Below, piece by piece: positions 1 to 8,977 of a DNA stretch of 64,000 nucleotides. The stretch spans positions 124,001 to 188,000 of the forward strand of contig WOUQ01000001.1 of assembly GCA_009772925.1 (NCBI GenBank), written 5' to 3'. The notes under the pieces were generated by a model. The model ran no database searches, was not told the DNA's origin, and saw nothing but the letters and a program-made list of their open reading frames with translations. Each line of letters starts with the position of its first letter. The stretch's first letter is position 1. Made by a program: the position numbers and the translations under genes. Source of the stretch: a bacterium (lineage in GTDB: Bacteria; Pseudomonadota; Gammaproteobacteria; Burkholderiales; Thiobacillaceae).

Positions 1-1
1 G

Positions 2-826
2 CAGGGCATGGGGGTCTTCCAGCTGGTCACCGTGCACGATGGCCGCGCCTACAGCCTGCTGGTGTTCGTGCCGGGCACGGCGACCACGCTGCCCGCACCG
101 GCCCGGCAACTGCTCGACGGCATCCGCTTTGGACCCGCGCAATCCTCACCACCCCCCAGCGCGCCCGCCGCCACGCGCTGGCTGCGCACGCAGACCTACC
201 GCTGGCAAGCAGCCGCCGAGGTCTTGGAAAACCAGGCTTTGGCGGAGGTCCGCCGCCTGGGGGACGGGATGCTGACCGGCTATGGCCTGCGCTATGGCGA
301 ATCCAGCGCGGAGTGGTTCATGGACGGTTATGTCTGGCTGGATGCCAGCGCCAATCCGCAGCGCTCGACCTGGGAAGTGCGCGGCACCCTGCGCGCGGAG
401 GTGCCGGCGGAATGGAGCGACACGGCGCCATGGAGCCTGAGCCTCAGCCTGCCGGAAGGACAGGAGGCGGTGTCGGCGCGCCTGAACACGCGTCTCCTCT
501 GCGGTCGCCGCGACGCCTTGCGCGCGGCGCTGGAGGGGCTTGGCCGCGGCGACACCGGGGCGACGCAAGGCCTGGCGTCGGATTGCGGTACGGCCGCGAT
601 ACCGCCGGGCCCCACTGTCCTGCGCGGCGAGCCGGGCAAGGCCACGAGCGCCACCTGGCTGTTGCCTGTGCCCGTGCGCAAGCGCGAGCGCATTCGCGAT
701 GGGGAGGCGGCGATTGGCCTGGTCGAGGTCCTGCTCGAAACCGAACCGGGCCGCCGCCTGCCGGGGCAAGCGCTGATCGGCGGTGTGCGCCTGTACTTCG
801 CCTACGAGCCCGCCGCGCCGCAATAG
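2..826 (+). CDS. Hypothetical protein, 5'-truncated by the window edge
   Basis: The reading frame is open to the first bases of the window, so the true start probably lies upstream; the first internal ATG is at 8. About 272 residues are visible. The first 40 look like the end of a beta-rich domain, followed by a Pro/Ala linker (about residues 45-57) and a second domain of about 215 residues rich in Trp, Leu and Arg. I see no transmembrane segment, lipobox or catalytic motif and do not recognise the family. Codon use matches the neighbours. An inverted repeat followed by a T-rich stretch lies just downstream. Function unknown. Confidence 0.6.
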   Translation, partial: QGMGVFQLVTVHDGRAYSLLVFVPGTATTLPAPARQLLDGIRFGPAQSSPPPSAPAATRWLRTQTYRWQAAAEVLENQALAEVRRLGDGMLTGYGLRYGESSAEWFMDGYVWLDASANPQRSTWEVRGTLRAEVPAEWSDTAPWSLSLSLPEGQEAVSARLNTRLLCGRRDALRAALEGLGRGDTGATQGLASDCGTAAIPPGPTVLRGEPGKATSATWLLPVPVRKRERIRDGEAAIGLVEVLLETEPGRRLPGQALIGGVRLYFAYEPAAPQ

Positions 827-835
827 TCCACATTG

Positions 836-872
836 GGCGCAATCTCCGAAGGGCATTGCGCCAGGTTTTCTT
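836..872 (+). terminator. Candidate rho-independent terminator
   Basis: Arms GGCGCAAT (836-843) and ATTGCGCC (855-862) form a perfect 8-bp stem with an 11-nt loop, followed closely by a T-rich stretch (865-872). It lies 10 nt after the stop of the first gene and well before ugd, so it probably ends that transcript. Confidence 0.5.
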
Positions 873-1023
873 AAATCCGACCTGCTGGTTGTGTGATGGT
901 TTCGTTGGTCGGGCTTGTCCAACATTGGGGAAGGCAACCCGATGGGGTGGGCGGTTCAGATTGTGCGGATAAGTGTAATCTTTAAGTGCGAGTCTCTATG
1001 CGCATCATGCATGGGGGATCGTC

Positions 1024-2190
1024 ATGAAGATTGCCGTTGCCGGCTCCGGGTATGTGGGTCTTTCCAACGCGGTGTTGCTGGCTCAGCACAATGAGGTCGT
1101 GGCCCTGGATATCGTTCCGGAGCGGGTTGCGATGATCAACTGCAAGCAGTCGACCATCGTCGATGCCGATATCGAGGCGTTTCTGCGGCTGCGCCCGCTG
1201 CATCTGCGCGCCACCCTGGATCCGCGCGAGGCGTATGCCGGGGCGGACTACGTGGTGATCGCGACGCCGACCGACTACGACCCGGAGACCAACTATTTCA
1301 ATACCGCCTCCGTCGAGGCGGTGATCCGGGATGTGATGGCGATCCATCCTGAGGCGGTGATGGTCATCAAGTCCACCGTGCCGGTGGGCTATACCGCGCG
1401 GATTCGCGCGGAGCGGGGTTGCGCCAATCTGTTTTTCTCGCCGGAGTTCTTGCGCGAGGGGCGTGCCCTACATGACAACCTATATCCTTCGCGCATCGTC
1501 GTCGGCGAGCATTCGCAGCGCGCCGAGACCTACGCGGGCATGCTCAAGGCGGCCGCCATCCGTAGGGATGTGCCAGTGTTGTTCACCGGTTCGACCGAGG
1601 CGGAGGCGATCAAGTTGTTCGCCAATACCTTCCTGGCCATGCGCGTGGCGTATTTCAATGAACTGGATACCTACGCGGCGACGCACGGGCTGGATACCCG
1701 CCAGATCATCGAGGGGGTTTGCCTGGATCCTCGCATCGGCGACCACTACAACAATCCATCCTTCGGTTATGGCGGGTACTGCCTGCCCAAGGACACCCGG
1801 CAACTGCTGGCGAATTATCGCGATGTGCCGCAGAACTTGATCCATGCGATCGTCGAGGCCAATACCACGCGCATGGATTTCATCGCGGAGGAGGTATTGC
1901 GGCATAAGCCAGGGGTGGTGGGGGTGTATCGGCTGACCATGAAGGCGGGTTCGGACAATTTCCGCGCGTCGAGCATCCAGGGCATCATGAAGCGCATCAA
2001 GGCCAGGGGCATTCCGGTGATCGTCCACGAGCCGGTGCTGACCGAGCCCGAGTTTCTCCACTCCCGCGTGGTGAACGACCTGGATGCCTTCAAGCGCGAG
2101 GCCGACGTGATCGTGGCCAATCGCGTCACGGAGGATATCCGCGACGTGGCACATAAGGTGTATAGCCGCGATCTGTTCGGCCAGGATTAG
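1024..2190 (+). CDS. ugd: UDP-glucose 6-dehydrogenase
   Basis: Oxidises UDP-glucose to UDP-glucuronate with two NAD+, supplying precursors for exopolysaccharide or lipopolysaccharide; cytosolic. The 388-residue product has the same length as E. coli Ugd and closely resembles it throughout. It begins with the Rossmann motif GSGYVG (residues 7-12), has the FSPEFLREG substrate-loop segment, and carries the catalytic cysteine in [10 protein letters not shown] (Cys253). The C-terminal UDP-binding domain contains the [13 protein letters not shown] helix. A purine-rich GGGGGAT lies just before the ATG. No polysaccharide cluster is adjacent, and the flanking 197-nt and 177-nt gaps suggest a single-gene transcript. 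Confidence 0.95.
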   Translation: MKIAVAGSGYVGLSNAVLLAQHNEVVALDIVPERVAMINCKQSTIVDADIEAFLRLRPLHLRATLDPREAYAGADYVVIATPTDYDPETNYFNTASVEAVIRDVMAIHPEAVMVIKSTVPVGYTARIRAERGCANLFFSPEFLREGRALHDNLYPSRIVVGEHSQRAETYAGMLKAAAIRRDVPVLFTGSTEAEAIKLFANTFLAMRVAYFNELDTYAATHGLDTRQIIEGVCLDPRIGDHYNNPSFGYGGYCLPKDTRQLLANYRDVPQNLIHAIVEANTTRMDFIAEEVLRHKPGVVGVYRLTMKAGSDNFRASSIQGIMKRIKARGIPVIVHEPVLTEPEFLHSRVVNDLDAFKREADVIVANRVTEDIRDVAHKVYSRDLFGQD

Positions 2191-2325
2191 TGGTTTGTAA
2201 GTCTCGATCCGCTCAGCGCGTGAGAACCATGGCGTGTCCAGGCGGGCCGCATCAGCCGTTCACCACTAAAAGGTCATATTGACATGGCAATGAAGGGGGA
2301 GCATCGCGCCATGTGGTTCGCTTCC

Positions 2326-2353
2326 GGCGGATTACGCCTTCAGCTAATCCGCC
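2326..2353. repeat. Palindromic repeat (REP-like)
   Basis: Arms GGCGGATTA (2326-2334) and TAATCCGCC (2345-2353) are perfect 9-bp complements around a 10-nt loop. The element sits 14 nt beyond the stop codon of the minus-strand membrane protein and may act as its 3' stabiliser or weak terminator. Sequences of this type recur in many proteobacterial genomes; only one copy is seen here. Confidence 0.6.
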
Positions 2354-2367
2354 CTACTCGCTACTCC

Positions 2368-3030
2368 CTACTTGCCCAGCAGATAGCGACGGTCGTCGAA
2401 GGTGGCGACCCAGGCGGGCTTGTAGACCACCATCAGGGTGATCAGCATGCCGGTGGCGAAGGCTTCGCTCCAGGCGATCAGCAGGTAGTAGGGCAGGTAT
2501 TCCTCCAGCAGGTAGTCCAGGCCATAGGCCCCCGCCGTCGCCAGGAAGGCGGTCGACGCCAGGCCCACGGCGCTGATGGCGAGGGCGGCGCCGAAGAAGG
2601 CGTTGAGGAAGACGTAAATGAAGAAGTGATTGGGCAGCTTGCGGTCGATGAGCCGGAACAGCACCCACGACACCGCCACCGGCACCGCTCCCATGATCAG
2701 CCAGTTGGCGGCGAAGCTGGCGTATTCACCCCGCCACAGGGAGATTGCGGCGGTGACCAGGGCCAGCGCCAGCAGCGCGAACAGGGGACGGAACATGAGG
2801 GTGAGGGCGGTGGCGCCCAGCAGATGGAAGCTCAGGCCCGGCTTGACGCCGGTTTTGATCAGCCAGAGCCCCAGCACCGCGACGGTGGCGGCCAGGAAGA
2901 TGTTGAGGTTGCCGGCGTCGCGCAGCATGCCCCAGCCCGCGCGCAGGGCGACAAGAAGACCGAGCAGAAGGGCGGGCACCCAGACGCCCCAGAGCAGGGA
3001 GTACGGTAGGTTGGCGGAAATAAGGTCCAT
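2368..3030 (-). CDS. CbiM-like energy-coupling factor permease family membrane protein
   Basis: A 220-residue integral membrane protein with about six or seven hydrophobic segments. The ending, with a conserved-looking YKPAWVATFDD stretch and terminal YLLGK, fits the proteobacterial predicted membrane protein family related to CbiM, the substrate-specific component of cobalt/nickel ECF transporters. No CbiQ/CbiO partner or N-terminal metal-binding His is visible, so metal transport is uncertain. It is divergent from the HAD phosphatase gene, with 50 nt between the starts, so the two promoters must share that gap. Family assignment is from memory of the motif pattern; function is inferred. Confidence 0.65.
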   Translation of the reverse strand: MDLISANLPYSLLWGVWVPALLLGLLVALRAGWGMLRDAGNLNIFLAATVAVLGLWLIKTGVKPGLSFHLLGATALTLMFRPLFALLALALVTAAISLWRGEYASFAANWLIMGAVPVAVSWVLFRLIDRKLPNHFFIYVFLNAFFGAALAISAVGLASTAFLATAGAYGLDYLLEEYLPYYLLIAWSEAFATGMLITLMVVYKPAWVATFDDRRYLLGK

Positions 3031-3080
3031 ATTCGGCCTCGGCTACAATGCTGCGATTCTAAACGGCCAACGACTTGCCC

Positions 3081-3755
3081 ATGCGCCTCGCCCTGTTCGA
3101 CCTGGACAACACCCTGCTGGCCGGCGACTCCGATTTCGAATGGGCCCAGTTTCTCATCGAAAAGGGGGTGCTCGACCGCGAGGTCTACGAGGCCCGCAAC
3201 CAGGCGTTCTACGATCAATACAAGGCCGGCACCCTGGATATCCTCGAATTCCTGGATTTCCAGCTCAGGCCGCTGTCGCGCCACCCGCGCGCCCAACTCG
3301 ACGCCTGGCACCATGAATTCATGGTGCGCCGGATCGTGCCCATGGTCGCCGCCGGCACCCCGGAACTGCTTCGTCGGCACGCCGACCACGTGTGTGTGAT
3401 CGTCACCGCCACCAACAGTTTCGTCACCGCGCCCATCGCCGCCCACCTGGGCGTGCCGCACCTGATCGCCACCGAGCCGGAAGTGGCGGGCGGCGAATTC
3501 ACCGGCAAGCCGTTCGGCATCCCATCCTTCCGGGAGGGCAAGGTGGCGCGCCTGGAACAATGGCTCATGGAACGCGGACGCACCTGGGCGGACGTCGAGG
3601 AAAGCTGGTTCTACAGCGATTCCCTCAACGATCTGCCCCTGTTGCAGCGGGTGCATCATCCCGTCGCGGTGGACCCGGATCCCACCCTGAAAACCCATGC
3701 GGAAAGTAGGGGTTGGCCGGTCATATCTCTTCGCCGCGGTCAAGAACTCGCCTGA
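3081..3755 (+). CDS. HAD-IB family hydrolase (SerB-like phosphatase)
   Basis: A cytosolic 224-residue phosphatase of the haloacid dehalogenase superfamily. Motif I is FDLDNT at residues 6-11 (nucleophile Asp7, acid/base Asp9), motif II is the VTATNS segment, and motif III/IV is SDSLNDLPLL near residue 180. This is the HAD-IB pattern of phosphoserine phosphatase-like and CicA-like proteins. A TTG two codons upstream could extend it, but the ATG at 3081 places the motif at the usual distance from the N terminus. The natural substrate cannot be told from sequence. It stands alone, divergent from the CbiM-like gene. Confidence 0.85.
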   Translation: MRLALFDLDNTLLAGDSDFEWAQFLIEKGVLDREVYEARNQAFYDQYKAGTLDILEFLDFQLRPLSRHPRAQLDAWHHEFMVRRIVPMVAAGTPELLRRHADHVCVIVTATNSFVTAPIAAHLGVPHLIATEPEVAGGEFTGKPFGIPSFREGKVARLEQWLMERGRTWADVEESWFYSDSLNDLPLLQRVHHPVAVDPDPTLKTHAESRGWPVISLRRGQELA

Positions 3756-3880
3756 ATCGCTCTTGCCATCAGTCTCTTCCGGCACTAGCATGACCTATAA
3801 GGAGTTGCTTATCCGCTTATGGAGCGTGCGCGGAACGGCTCCCCATATCCTTCCGACCGGACTTTTTTGAGGGGAATCTC

Positions 3881-4885
3881 ATGCGTCTGCGTTCTTCCTT
3901 GCTGGCCCTTGCCCTGGGCCTCGCCACCTTCACCGCCCAAGCCGCCGAACCCATCGTCATCAAGTTCGCCCACGTGGTGGCGCAGAACACGCCCAAGGGC
4001 AAGGCGGCGGATTACTTCAAGCAGCGCGCCGAGGCGCTGACCAAGGGCGCGGTGAAGGTGGAGGTTTACGCCAACAGCACCCTGTACAAGGACAAAGAGG
4101 AAATGGAGGCCCTGCAACTGGGCGCGGTGCAGATGCTGGCGCCGTCGCTGGCCAAGTTCGGCCCCCTGGGCGTGAAGGAATTCGAGGTCTTCGACCTGCC
4201 CTATATGTTCGACAACTACCAGGAACTCAATAAGGTCACCCAGGGCCCCATCGGCCGCGAACTGCTCAACCGCCTCGAACCCAAGGGCATCAAGGGCCTG
4301 GCTTTCTGGGACAACGGTTTCAAGTCGTTCTCCGCGAACAAGCCGCTGCGGACCCCGGCCGACTTCCGCGGCCAGAAGATGCGCATCCAGTCCTCCAAGG
4401 TGCTCGACGCGCAGATGCGCGCCCTCGGCGCCTTGCCCCAGGTGATGGCCTTCTCCGAGGTCTACCAGGCCCTGCAGACCGGCGTGGTGGACGGCACCGA
4501 GAACCCCATCTCCAACCTCTACACTCAGAAGATGCACGAGGTGCAGAAGCACCTGTCGCTGACCGAGCACGGCTACCTGGGCTACGCGGTGATCACCAAC
4601 AAGAAGTTCTGGGACGGCCTGCCCGCCAACATCCGGGCGCAGCTCGAACAGGCGTTGAAGGAATCCACCGAGTACGCCAACAAGATCGCCAAGCAGGAAA
4701 ACGACGAGTCCCTGGAGGCGGTGCGCAAGTCGGGCAAGACCACGATCTACACGCCCACCGCCGCCGAGAAGGCCGCCTTGAAGAAGGCCCTGGTCAGCGT
4801 GCACGAGAAGATGGACGACCGCCTGGGCGTCGAGATAGTGCAGCGCATCTACAAGGAAACCGGGTTCGATCCATCCAAGCTGTAA
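3881..4885 (+). CDS. dctP: TRAP transporter substrate-binding protein DctP
   Basis: Periplasmic binding protein of a tripartite ATP-independent transporter, 334 residues. A Sec signal peptide ends near AQA|AEP (about residue 22). The GTENPISN and HLSLTEHGYLGYAVI segments are typical of C4-dicarboxylate-binding DctP proteins, and the Arg in KMRIQSS matches the conserved carboxylate-binding arginine of the family. Preceded by GAGGGG about 6 nt before the ATG. It heads the dctP-dctQ-dctM unit; a stem-loop lies between it and dctQ. A close paralogue lies at 7119-8192. The ligand is likely a dicarboxylate or other organic acid, by family only. Confidence 0.92.
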   Translation: MRLRSSLLALALGLATFTAQAAEPIVIKFAHVVAQNTPKGKAADYFKQRAEALTKGAVKVEVYANSTLYKDKEEMEALQLGAVQMLAPSLAKFGPLGVKEFEVFDLPYMFDNYQELNKVTQGPIGRELLNRLEPKGIKGLAFWDNGFKSFSANKPLRTPADFRGQKMRIQSSKVLDAQMRALGALPQVMAFSEVYQALQTGVVDGTENPISNLYTQKMHEVQKHLSLTEHGYLGYAVITNKKFWDGLPANIRAQLEQALKESTEYANKIAKQENDESLEAVRKSGKTTIYTPTAAEKAALKKALVSVHEKMDDRLGVEIVQRIYKETGFDPSKL

Positions 4886-4929
4886 GCCCCGGCTTCACCC
4901 ACAAACCGACCGCGTCCCCTCGCCCCCGT

Positions 4930-4952
4930 CCATCCCGGCTCAGCCGGGATGG
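4930..4952 (+). other. Intercistronic stem-loop between dctP and dctQ
   Basis: CCATCCCGGC (4930-4939) and GCCGGGATGG (4943-4952) form a perfect 10-bp stem with a TCA loop and no following T-run. A hairpin after the binding-protein gene commonly stabilises the upstream mRNA so that more binding protein than membrane subunit is made; that role is inferred here. Confidence 0.6.
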
Positions 4953-4997
4953 GGAGCATGGGGTTGAGGGCGCCGGACACAGCCTCGGGATGCCGCT

Positions 4998-5717
4998 ATG
5001 TTCATGAAGATCCTCGATCACCTGGAGGAGATCTTCATCTCCCTCCTCATCGGCGCCGCCACGCTGATCACCTTCACCGCGGTGGTGCACCGCTACCTGG
5101 CCAGTTCAACCTGGATTCCGTCCGAGGCCGCGCAGGACTGGCTGATCCAGCTCAACCTGGCCTGGGCGCAGGAACTGACCATCATCCTGTTCGTGTGGAT
5201 GGCCAAGTTCGGCGCCGCCTACGGCGTGCGCACCGGCATCCACGTCGGCGTCGACGTGCTCATCAACCAGCTGAGCGACCGCAAGCGCGGCGTCTTCATC
5301 GTCTTCGGCCTGCTCGCGGGCGCCTTCTTCACCGGTGTGATCGGCACCCTGGGCGCTCATTTCGTCTGGGAGAACGGCGCCCATTACGCCTGGCTGACCT
5401 GGCGCGGCCTGGACGTCGGCGACATCCCCGAGGGGCCCACCACGCCCGACCTGGAATGGCCGACCTGGATCGTCTATTCGGCGATTCCCCTGGGTTCCTT
5501 CCTGATGTGCTTCCGTTTCCTGCAGGTGGCCTTGAGCTTCCTGCGCACCGGCGAACTGCCGCACCACGACCACGGCAAGGTGTCCGGGGTGGAGGACGAG
5601 GCGGTCCCGCCCAAGCCCGGCGAGGACGACCGCATCTACCGCATGGATGACGGCCTGCACCCGCATGAGCTGAAGGAACCGCTGCTGGGCGACGAGGACA
5701 AGGAGAAACGGACATGA
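4998..5717 (+). CDS. dctQ: TRAP transporter small permease DctQ
   Basis: Small membrane subunit of the TRAP transporter, 239 residues with four hydrophobic segments (about residues 10-32, 55-85, 97-122 and 155-182), as expected for DctQ. An unusually long hydrophilic acidic tail of about 50 residues (from about 188) follows the last helix and contains several His and Asp/Glu residues; its purpose is not evident. The stop overlaps the dctM start (ATGA), so the subunits are translationally coupled. It pairs with DctM in the inner membrane. Confidence 0.9.
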   Translation: MFMKILDHLEEIFISLLIGAATLITFTAVVHRYLASSTWIPSEAAQDWLIQLNLAWAQELTIILFVWMAKFGAAYGVRTGIHVGVDVLINQLSDRKRGVFIVFGLLAGAFFTGVIGTLGAHFVWENGAHYAWLTWRGLDVGDIPEGPTTPDLEWPTWIVYSAIPLGSFLMCFRFLQVALSFLRTGELPHHDHGKVSGVEDEAVPPKPGEDDRIYRMDDGLHPHELKEPLLGDEDKEKRT

Positions 5718-6997
5718 CCGAACTGATCATCTTCGGCCTGCTGGCCGCCCTCATGCTCACCGGCATGCCGATTTCCATCGCCCTCGGCCTGACGGTGCTG
5801 ACCTTCCTCTACACCCTGACCCAGGTCCCCATCGACGCGGTGGCCTTGAAGCTGTTCACCGGCATCGAGAAGTTCGAGATCATGGCCATCCCGTTCTTCA
5901 TCCTGGCCGGCAACTTCCTCACCCACGGCGGCGTCGCCAAGCGCATGATCCGCTTCGCCACCTCCCTGGTGGGGCACTGGCACGGCGGCCTCGGTCTCGG
6001 TGCGGTGTTGGCCTGCGCCCTGTTCGCGGCCGTGTCCGGCTCCAGCCCGGCCACCGTGGTGGCGATCGGCTCCATCCTGCTGCCGGCCATGGTCAAGGCC
6101 GGCTATCCCAGGCGCTTCGGCGCCGGCGTGGTGGCGAGTTCGGGCGCGCTGGGGATCCTCATCCCGCCGTCCATCGTCATGGTCATGTACGCGGTGTCCA
6201 CCAACAGCTCCATCGGCGCCCTGTTCATGGCTGGCGTCATCCCCGGCCTGGTGCTGGCCGCCATGCTGATGTTCACCACCTGGTACCGCGCCAAGAAGCA
6301 CGGCTATCCGCGTGAGCCGCGTGCCAACTGGGGCCAGCGCTGGAAGGCCTTCCGCGAGTCGGTCTGGGGGCTGCTGCTGATCGTAGTGGTGATGGGCGGC
6401 ATCTATTCCGGCCTGTTCACGCCCACCGAGGCGGCGGCCATGAGCGCGGTCTACGCCTTCATCGTGGTGGTGTTCGTGTACCGCGATTTCTCCATCCGCG
6501 ACGTGCCCAAGGTGCTGCTGGCCTCGGCCAACATGAGCGCGATGCTGCTGTACATCATCACCAACGCGGTGCTGTTCTCCTTCCTGCTGACGCACGAGAA
6601 CATCCCGCAGCAGATCTCGGACTGGATCGTTGCCAGCGGTCTGGGCGTGATTGGCTTCCTGATCGTGGTGAACGTGCTGCTGCTGGTCATGGGCAGCTTC
6701 ATGGAGCCCTCGTCCATCATCCTGATCACCGCGCCCATCCTGTTCCCCATCGCCATGGCCCTGGGCATCGACCCGGTGCACTTCGGCGTGATGATCACGG
6801 TGAACATGGAGATCGGCATGATCACGCCACCGGTGGGCCTCAACCTGTATGTGGCGAGCGGCATCAGCAAGCTGGGCCTGACCGAGATGTCCATCGCGGT
6901 ATGGCCGTGGCTGCTCACCATGCTGGTGTTCCTGATGATCGTCACCTACTACCCGCCCCTGTCGCTGTGGCTGCCGCGCACGCTGGGCATGATGTAG
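5714..6997 (+). CDS. dctM: TRAP transporter large permease DctM
   Basis: Large transport subunit, 427 residues with about a dozen hydrophobic segments spread over the whole length, the standard DctM size. Family-typical stretches include FFILAGNFLTHGGVAKR, SGSSPATVVAIGSI and the ITPPVGLNLYVASG region near the C terminus. It uses the ion gradient to drive uptake of substrate delivered by DctP. The start overlaps dctQ by 4 nt. A second binding-protein gene follows after 121 nt. Confidence 0.95.
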   Translation: MTELIIFGLLAALMLTGMPISIALGLTVLTFLYTLTQVPIDAVALKLFTGIEKFEIMAIPFFILAGNFLTHGGVAKRMIRFATSLVGHWHGGLGLGAVLACALFAAVSGSSPATVVAIGSILLPAMVKAGYPRRFGAGVVASSGALGILIPPSIVMVMYAVSTNSSIGALFMAGVIPGLVLAAMLMFTTWYRAKKHGYPREPRANWGQRWKAFRESVWGLLLIVVVMGGIYSGLFTPTEAAAMSAVYAFIVVVFVYRDFSIRDVPKVLLASANMSAMLLYIITNAVLFSFLLTHENIPQQISDWIVASGLGVIGFLIVVNVLLLVMGSFMEPSSIILITAPILFPIAMALGIDPVHFGVMITVNMEIGMITPPVGLNLYVASGISKLGLTEMSIAVWPWLLTMLVFLMIVTYYPPLSLWLPRTLGMM

Positions 6998-7118
6998 CAA
7001 GCGGATAGGCCGGCCGTTGCCTGACCGGGAGCGGTCGGGCGGCGGCGAGGTTCTGCTTGTCATCCTTGCCGGCGGGTCTAGGATCAATCATCCCTCCCGC
7101 ATCGAGGATGTCTTCGTC

Positions 7119-8192
7119 ATGTCACCGCGCGCAACCCTGTTTGCCCTGCTGCTGGGACTCGCCGCCGGCGCCGCCCAGGCGGCAGAGCCCATCGTCATCA
7201 AGTTCTCCCATGTGGTGGCGCCCGATACGCCCAAGGGCAAGGCCGCCGAATATTTTAAGAAACTGGTCGAGGAACGCAGCCGCGGCCGGGTCAAGGTGGA
7301 GGTGTATGCCGCCGGCCAGCTCTACCAGGACCGTGAGGAAATGGAGGCGCTGCGCCTGGGCGCGGTGCACATGCTGGCGCCGTCGCTGGCCAAGTTCGGG
7401 CCCCTGGGCGTGCACGCCTTCGAGCTGTTCGATCTGCCCTACATCTTCCCCAACCCGGAAACCCTGCATCGGGTGATGGACGGCGAAGTCGGCGCGCGGC
7501 TGTTCGCCCTGCTCGCGGAACGCGGCGTCAAGGGCCTGGCCTATTGGGACAACGGTTTCAAGCAGATGAGCGCCAATACCCCACTGCGCCGGGTGGAGGA
7601 TTTCCAGGGCCTGAAGATGCGCATCCAGTCCTCGCGGGTGATCGAGGCGCAGATGCGCGCCCTCGGCGCGCAGCCGCGGGTGATGGCGTTTTCCGACGCC
7701 TACGAGGCCTTGCGCCAGGGCGCGGTGGACGGCACCGAAAACCCCCTGTCGAATCTGGCCACGCAAAGGATGCACGAGGTGCAGAAGCACCTGACCCTGT
7801 CCGACCACGGTTACCTGGGCTACGCGGTCATCGTTAACAAGCGCTTCTGGGAAAGCCTGCCCGCCGACCTGCGCGCCATGCTGGAGGGCGCCATGCACTC
7901 CGCCACGGTGTTCGAGCGCGGCATTGCCCAGGAGGAGAACGACGCCGCGCTGGCCCGCGTCAAGGCCGCCGGCGGCACGCAGATCTACGTGCTGCCCTAC
8001 AAGGACCGCGTGATCTGGCAACAGGCCCTGCTGCCCGTGCATCGCGCTTTCGAGGACAAGATCGGCCGCGACCTGCTGCAGGCCGTGTACCGTGTGGCGG
8101 CCGAGGTGGAAAAGGAGCGTGCCGCTCGTCCCGATACGGCGACACCCAAGGACAAACCCGGTCCCATCCGGCCCCGGCCCGAGCGGCGCTGA
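7119..8192 (+). CDS. Second TRAP transporter binding protein (DctP paralogue)
   Basis: A 357-residue periplasmic binding protein closely similar to DctP at 3881 across the mature domain (shared GTENPLSN, HGYLGYAVIVNK and MRIQSS segments). I chose the ATG at 7119 because it begins a clean signal peptide ending at AQA|AEP and is preceded by GAGGA; a longer frame from TTG 7017 would put 34 unlikely residues before it. The C terminus carries about 30 extra Pro/Arg/Lys-rich residues absent from the first copy. It may supply the same DctQM with a different ligand. Confidence 0.9.
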   Translation: MSPRATLFALLLGLAAGAAQAAEPIVIKFSHVVAPDTPKGKAAEYFKKLVEERSRGRVKVEVYAAGQLYQDREEMEALRLGAVHMLAPSLAKFGPLGVHAFELFDLPYIFPNPETLHRVMDGEVGARLFALLAERGVKGLAYWDNGFKQMSANTPLRRVEDFQGLKMRIQSSRVIEAQMRALGAQPRVMAFSDAYEALRQGAVDGTENPLSNLATQRMHEVQKHLTLSDHGYLGYAVIVNKRFWESLPADLRAMLEGAMHSATVFERGIAQEENDAALARVKAAGGTQIYVLPYKDRVIWQQALLPVHRAFEDKIGRDLLQAVYRVAAEVEKERAARPDTATPKDKPGPIRPRPERR

Positions 8193-8270
8193 GCCGCCAT
8201 GCGGCGGTCCCGGCAGACTCACCGAACGCCGGACCAATACAAAGCATTGAACTAAGCAAGGCCGCTGGCT

Positions 8271-8299
8271 TTGACAAGCATATAAGCAGATACTAACGT
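8271..8299 (+). promoter_or_regulatory. Candidate sigma-70 promoter for the hdr-mvh operon
   Basis: A perfect TTGACA (8271-8276) is followed after 17 nt by TAACGT (8294-8299), a poor -10 match (3 of 6). It lies about 95 nt upstream of the chosen hdrC start in the 200-nt gap after the TRAP genes. No operator was recognised. Confidence 0.35.
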
Positions 8300-8392
8300 C
8301 CAATTAACGCCTCCCGCCGCCGGTCATCACGACGCCCGACGCTGCCAACTTCTCCGGCGGCCGTGCATTTCCTCCCTTACGAGGAGCTGATC

Positions 8393-8977
8393 GTGAACGC
8401 GGCAACCGCAATTCCCTCCACCTCCAGCCGTCCCGGCTTTCTCGGTGAAGTCATGGACAGGACGCCGGGCGACAACCGGCTCGACCTGTGCATCCAGTGC
8501 GGCTCCTGCGGCGGTTCCTGTCCAGCCGGGCGGGAAATGGAGCACACCCCGCGCCGGCTGTTCGCGCTGATCCGCGCCGACGAGCGGGAACAGGTGCTGC
8601 GCAGCAACGCCCCCTGGTACTGCGTGTCCTGCTACTACTGCACCGTGCGATGTCCGCAGGAGGTGCACATCACCGACCTGATGTACACGCTGAAGGCCAT
8701 GGCGATCGAGGCGGGGCTCTACCACGACGCCTCGCTGCCGGATTTCTCCGAGACCTTCGTGGACTACGTCGAGAAATACGGTCGCAGCTTCGAGCTGGGC
8801 ATCGCCACCCGCTTCAATCTTCGCCATCACCCCTTGAGCCTGGCGGGCATGGCGCCCCTGGGCCTGGGCATGCTGAAACGCGGGCGCATGGACCTGACGC
8901 CGCACCGCATCGACGGCATGGCGCAACTCACGGCCATCCTGGAAAAAGCCAAGGCACTCGAGGGGGGATTGCAATGA
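8393..8977 (+). CDS. hdrC: Heterodisulfide reductase subunit C-like iron-sulfur protein
   Basis: A 194-residue electron-transfer subunit. Two ferredoxin-type motifs bind [4Fe-4S] clusters: Cys33/36/39 with Cys43, and Cys77/80/83 with Cys87. The helical C-terminal part matches HdrC, which passes electrons between HdrA and HdrB. I chose GTG at 8393 because GAGGAG lies 6 nt upstream; a GTG at 8363 would add ten residues without a visible binding site. First gene of the hdr-mvh unit; its stop overlaps the hdrB start (ATGA). Confidence 0.9.
   Translation: MNAATAIPSTSSRPGFLGEVMDRTPGDNRLDLCIQCGSCGGSCPAGREMEHTPRRLFALIRADEREQVLRSNAPWYCVSCYYCTVRCPQEVHITDLMYTLKAMAIEAGLYHDASLPDFSETFVDYVEKYGRSFELGIATRFNLRHHPLSLAGMAPLGLGMLKRGRMDLTPHRIDGMAQLTAILEKAKALEGGLQ

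Noticed and set aside
3756-3880. A sigma-54 promoter for dctP (GGCACTAGCATGAC)
   Set aside because: The GC pair needed 10 nt after GG is absent.
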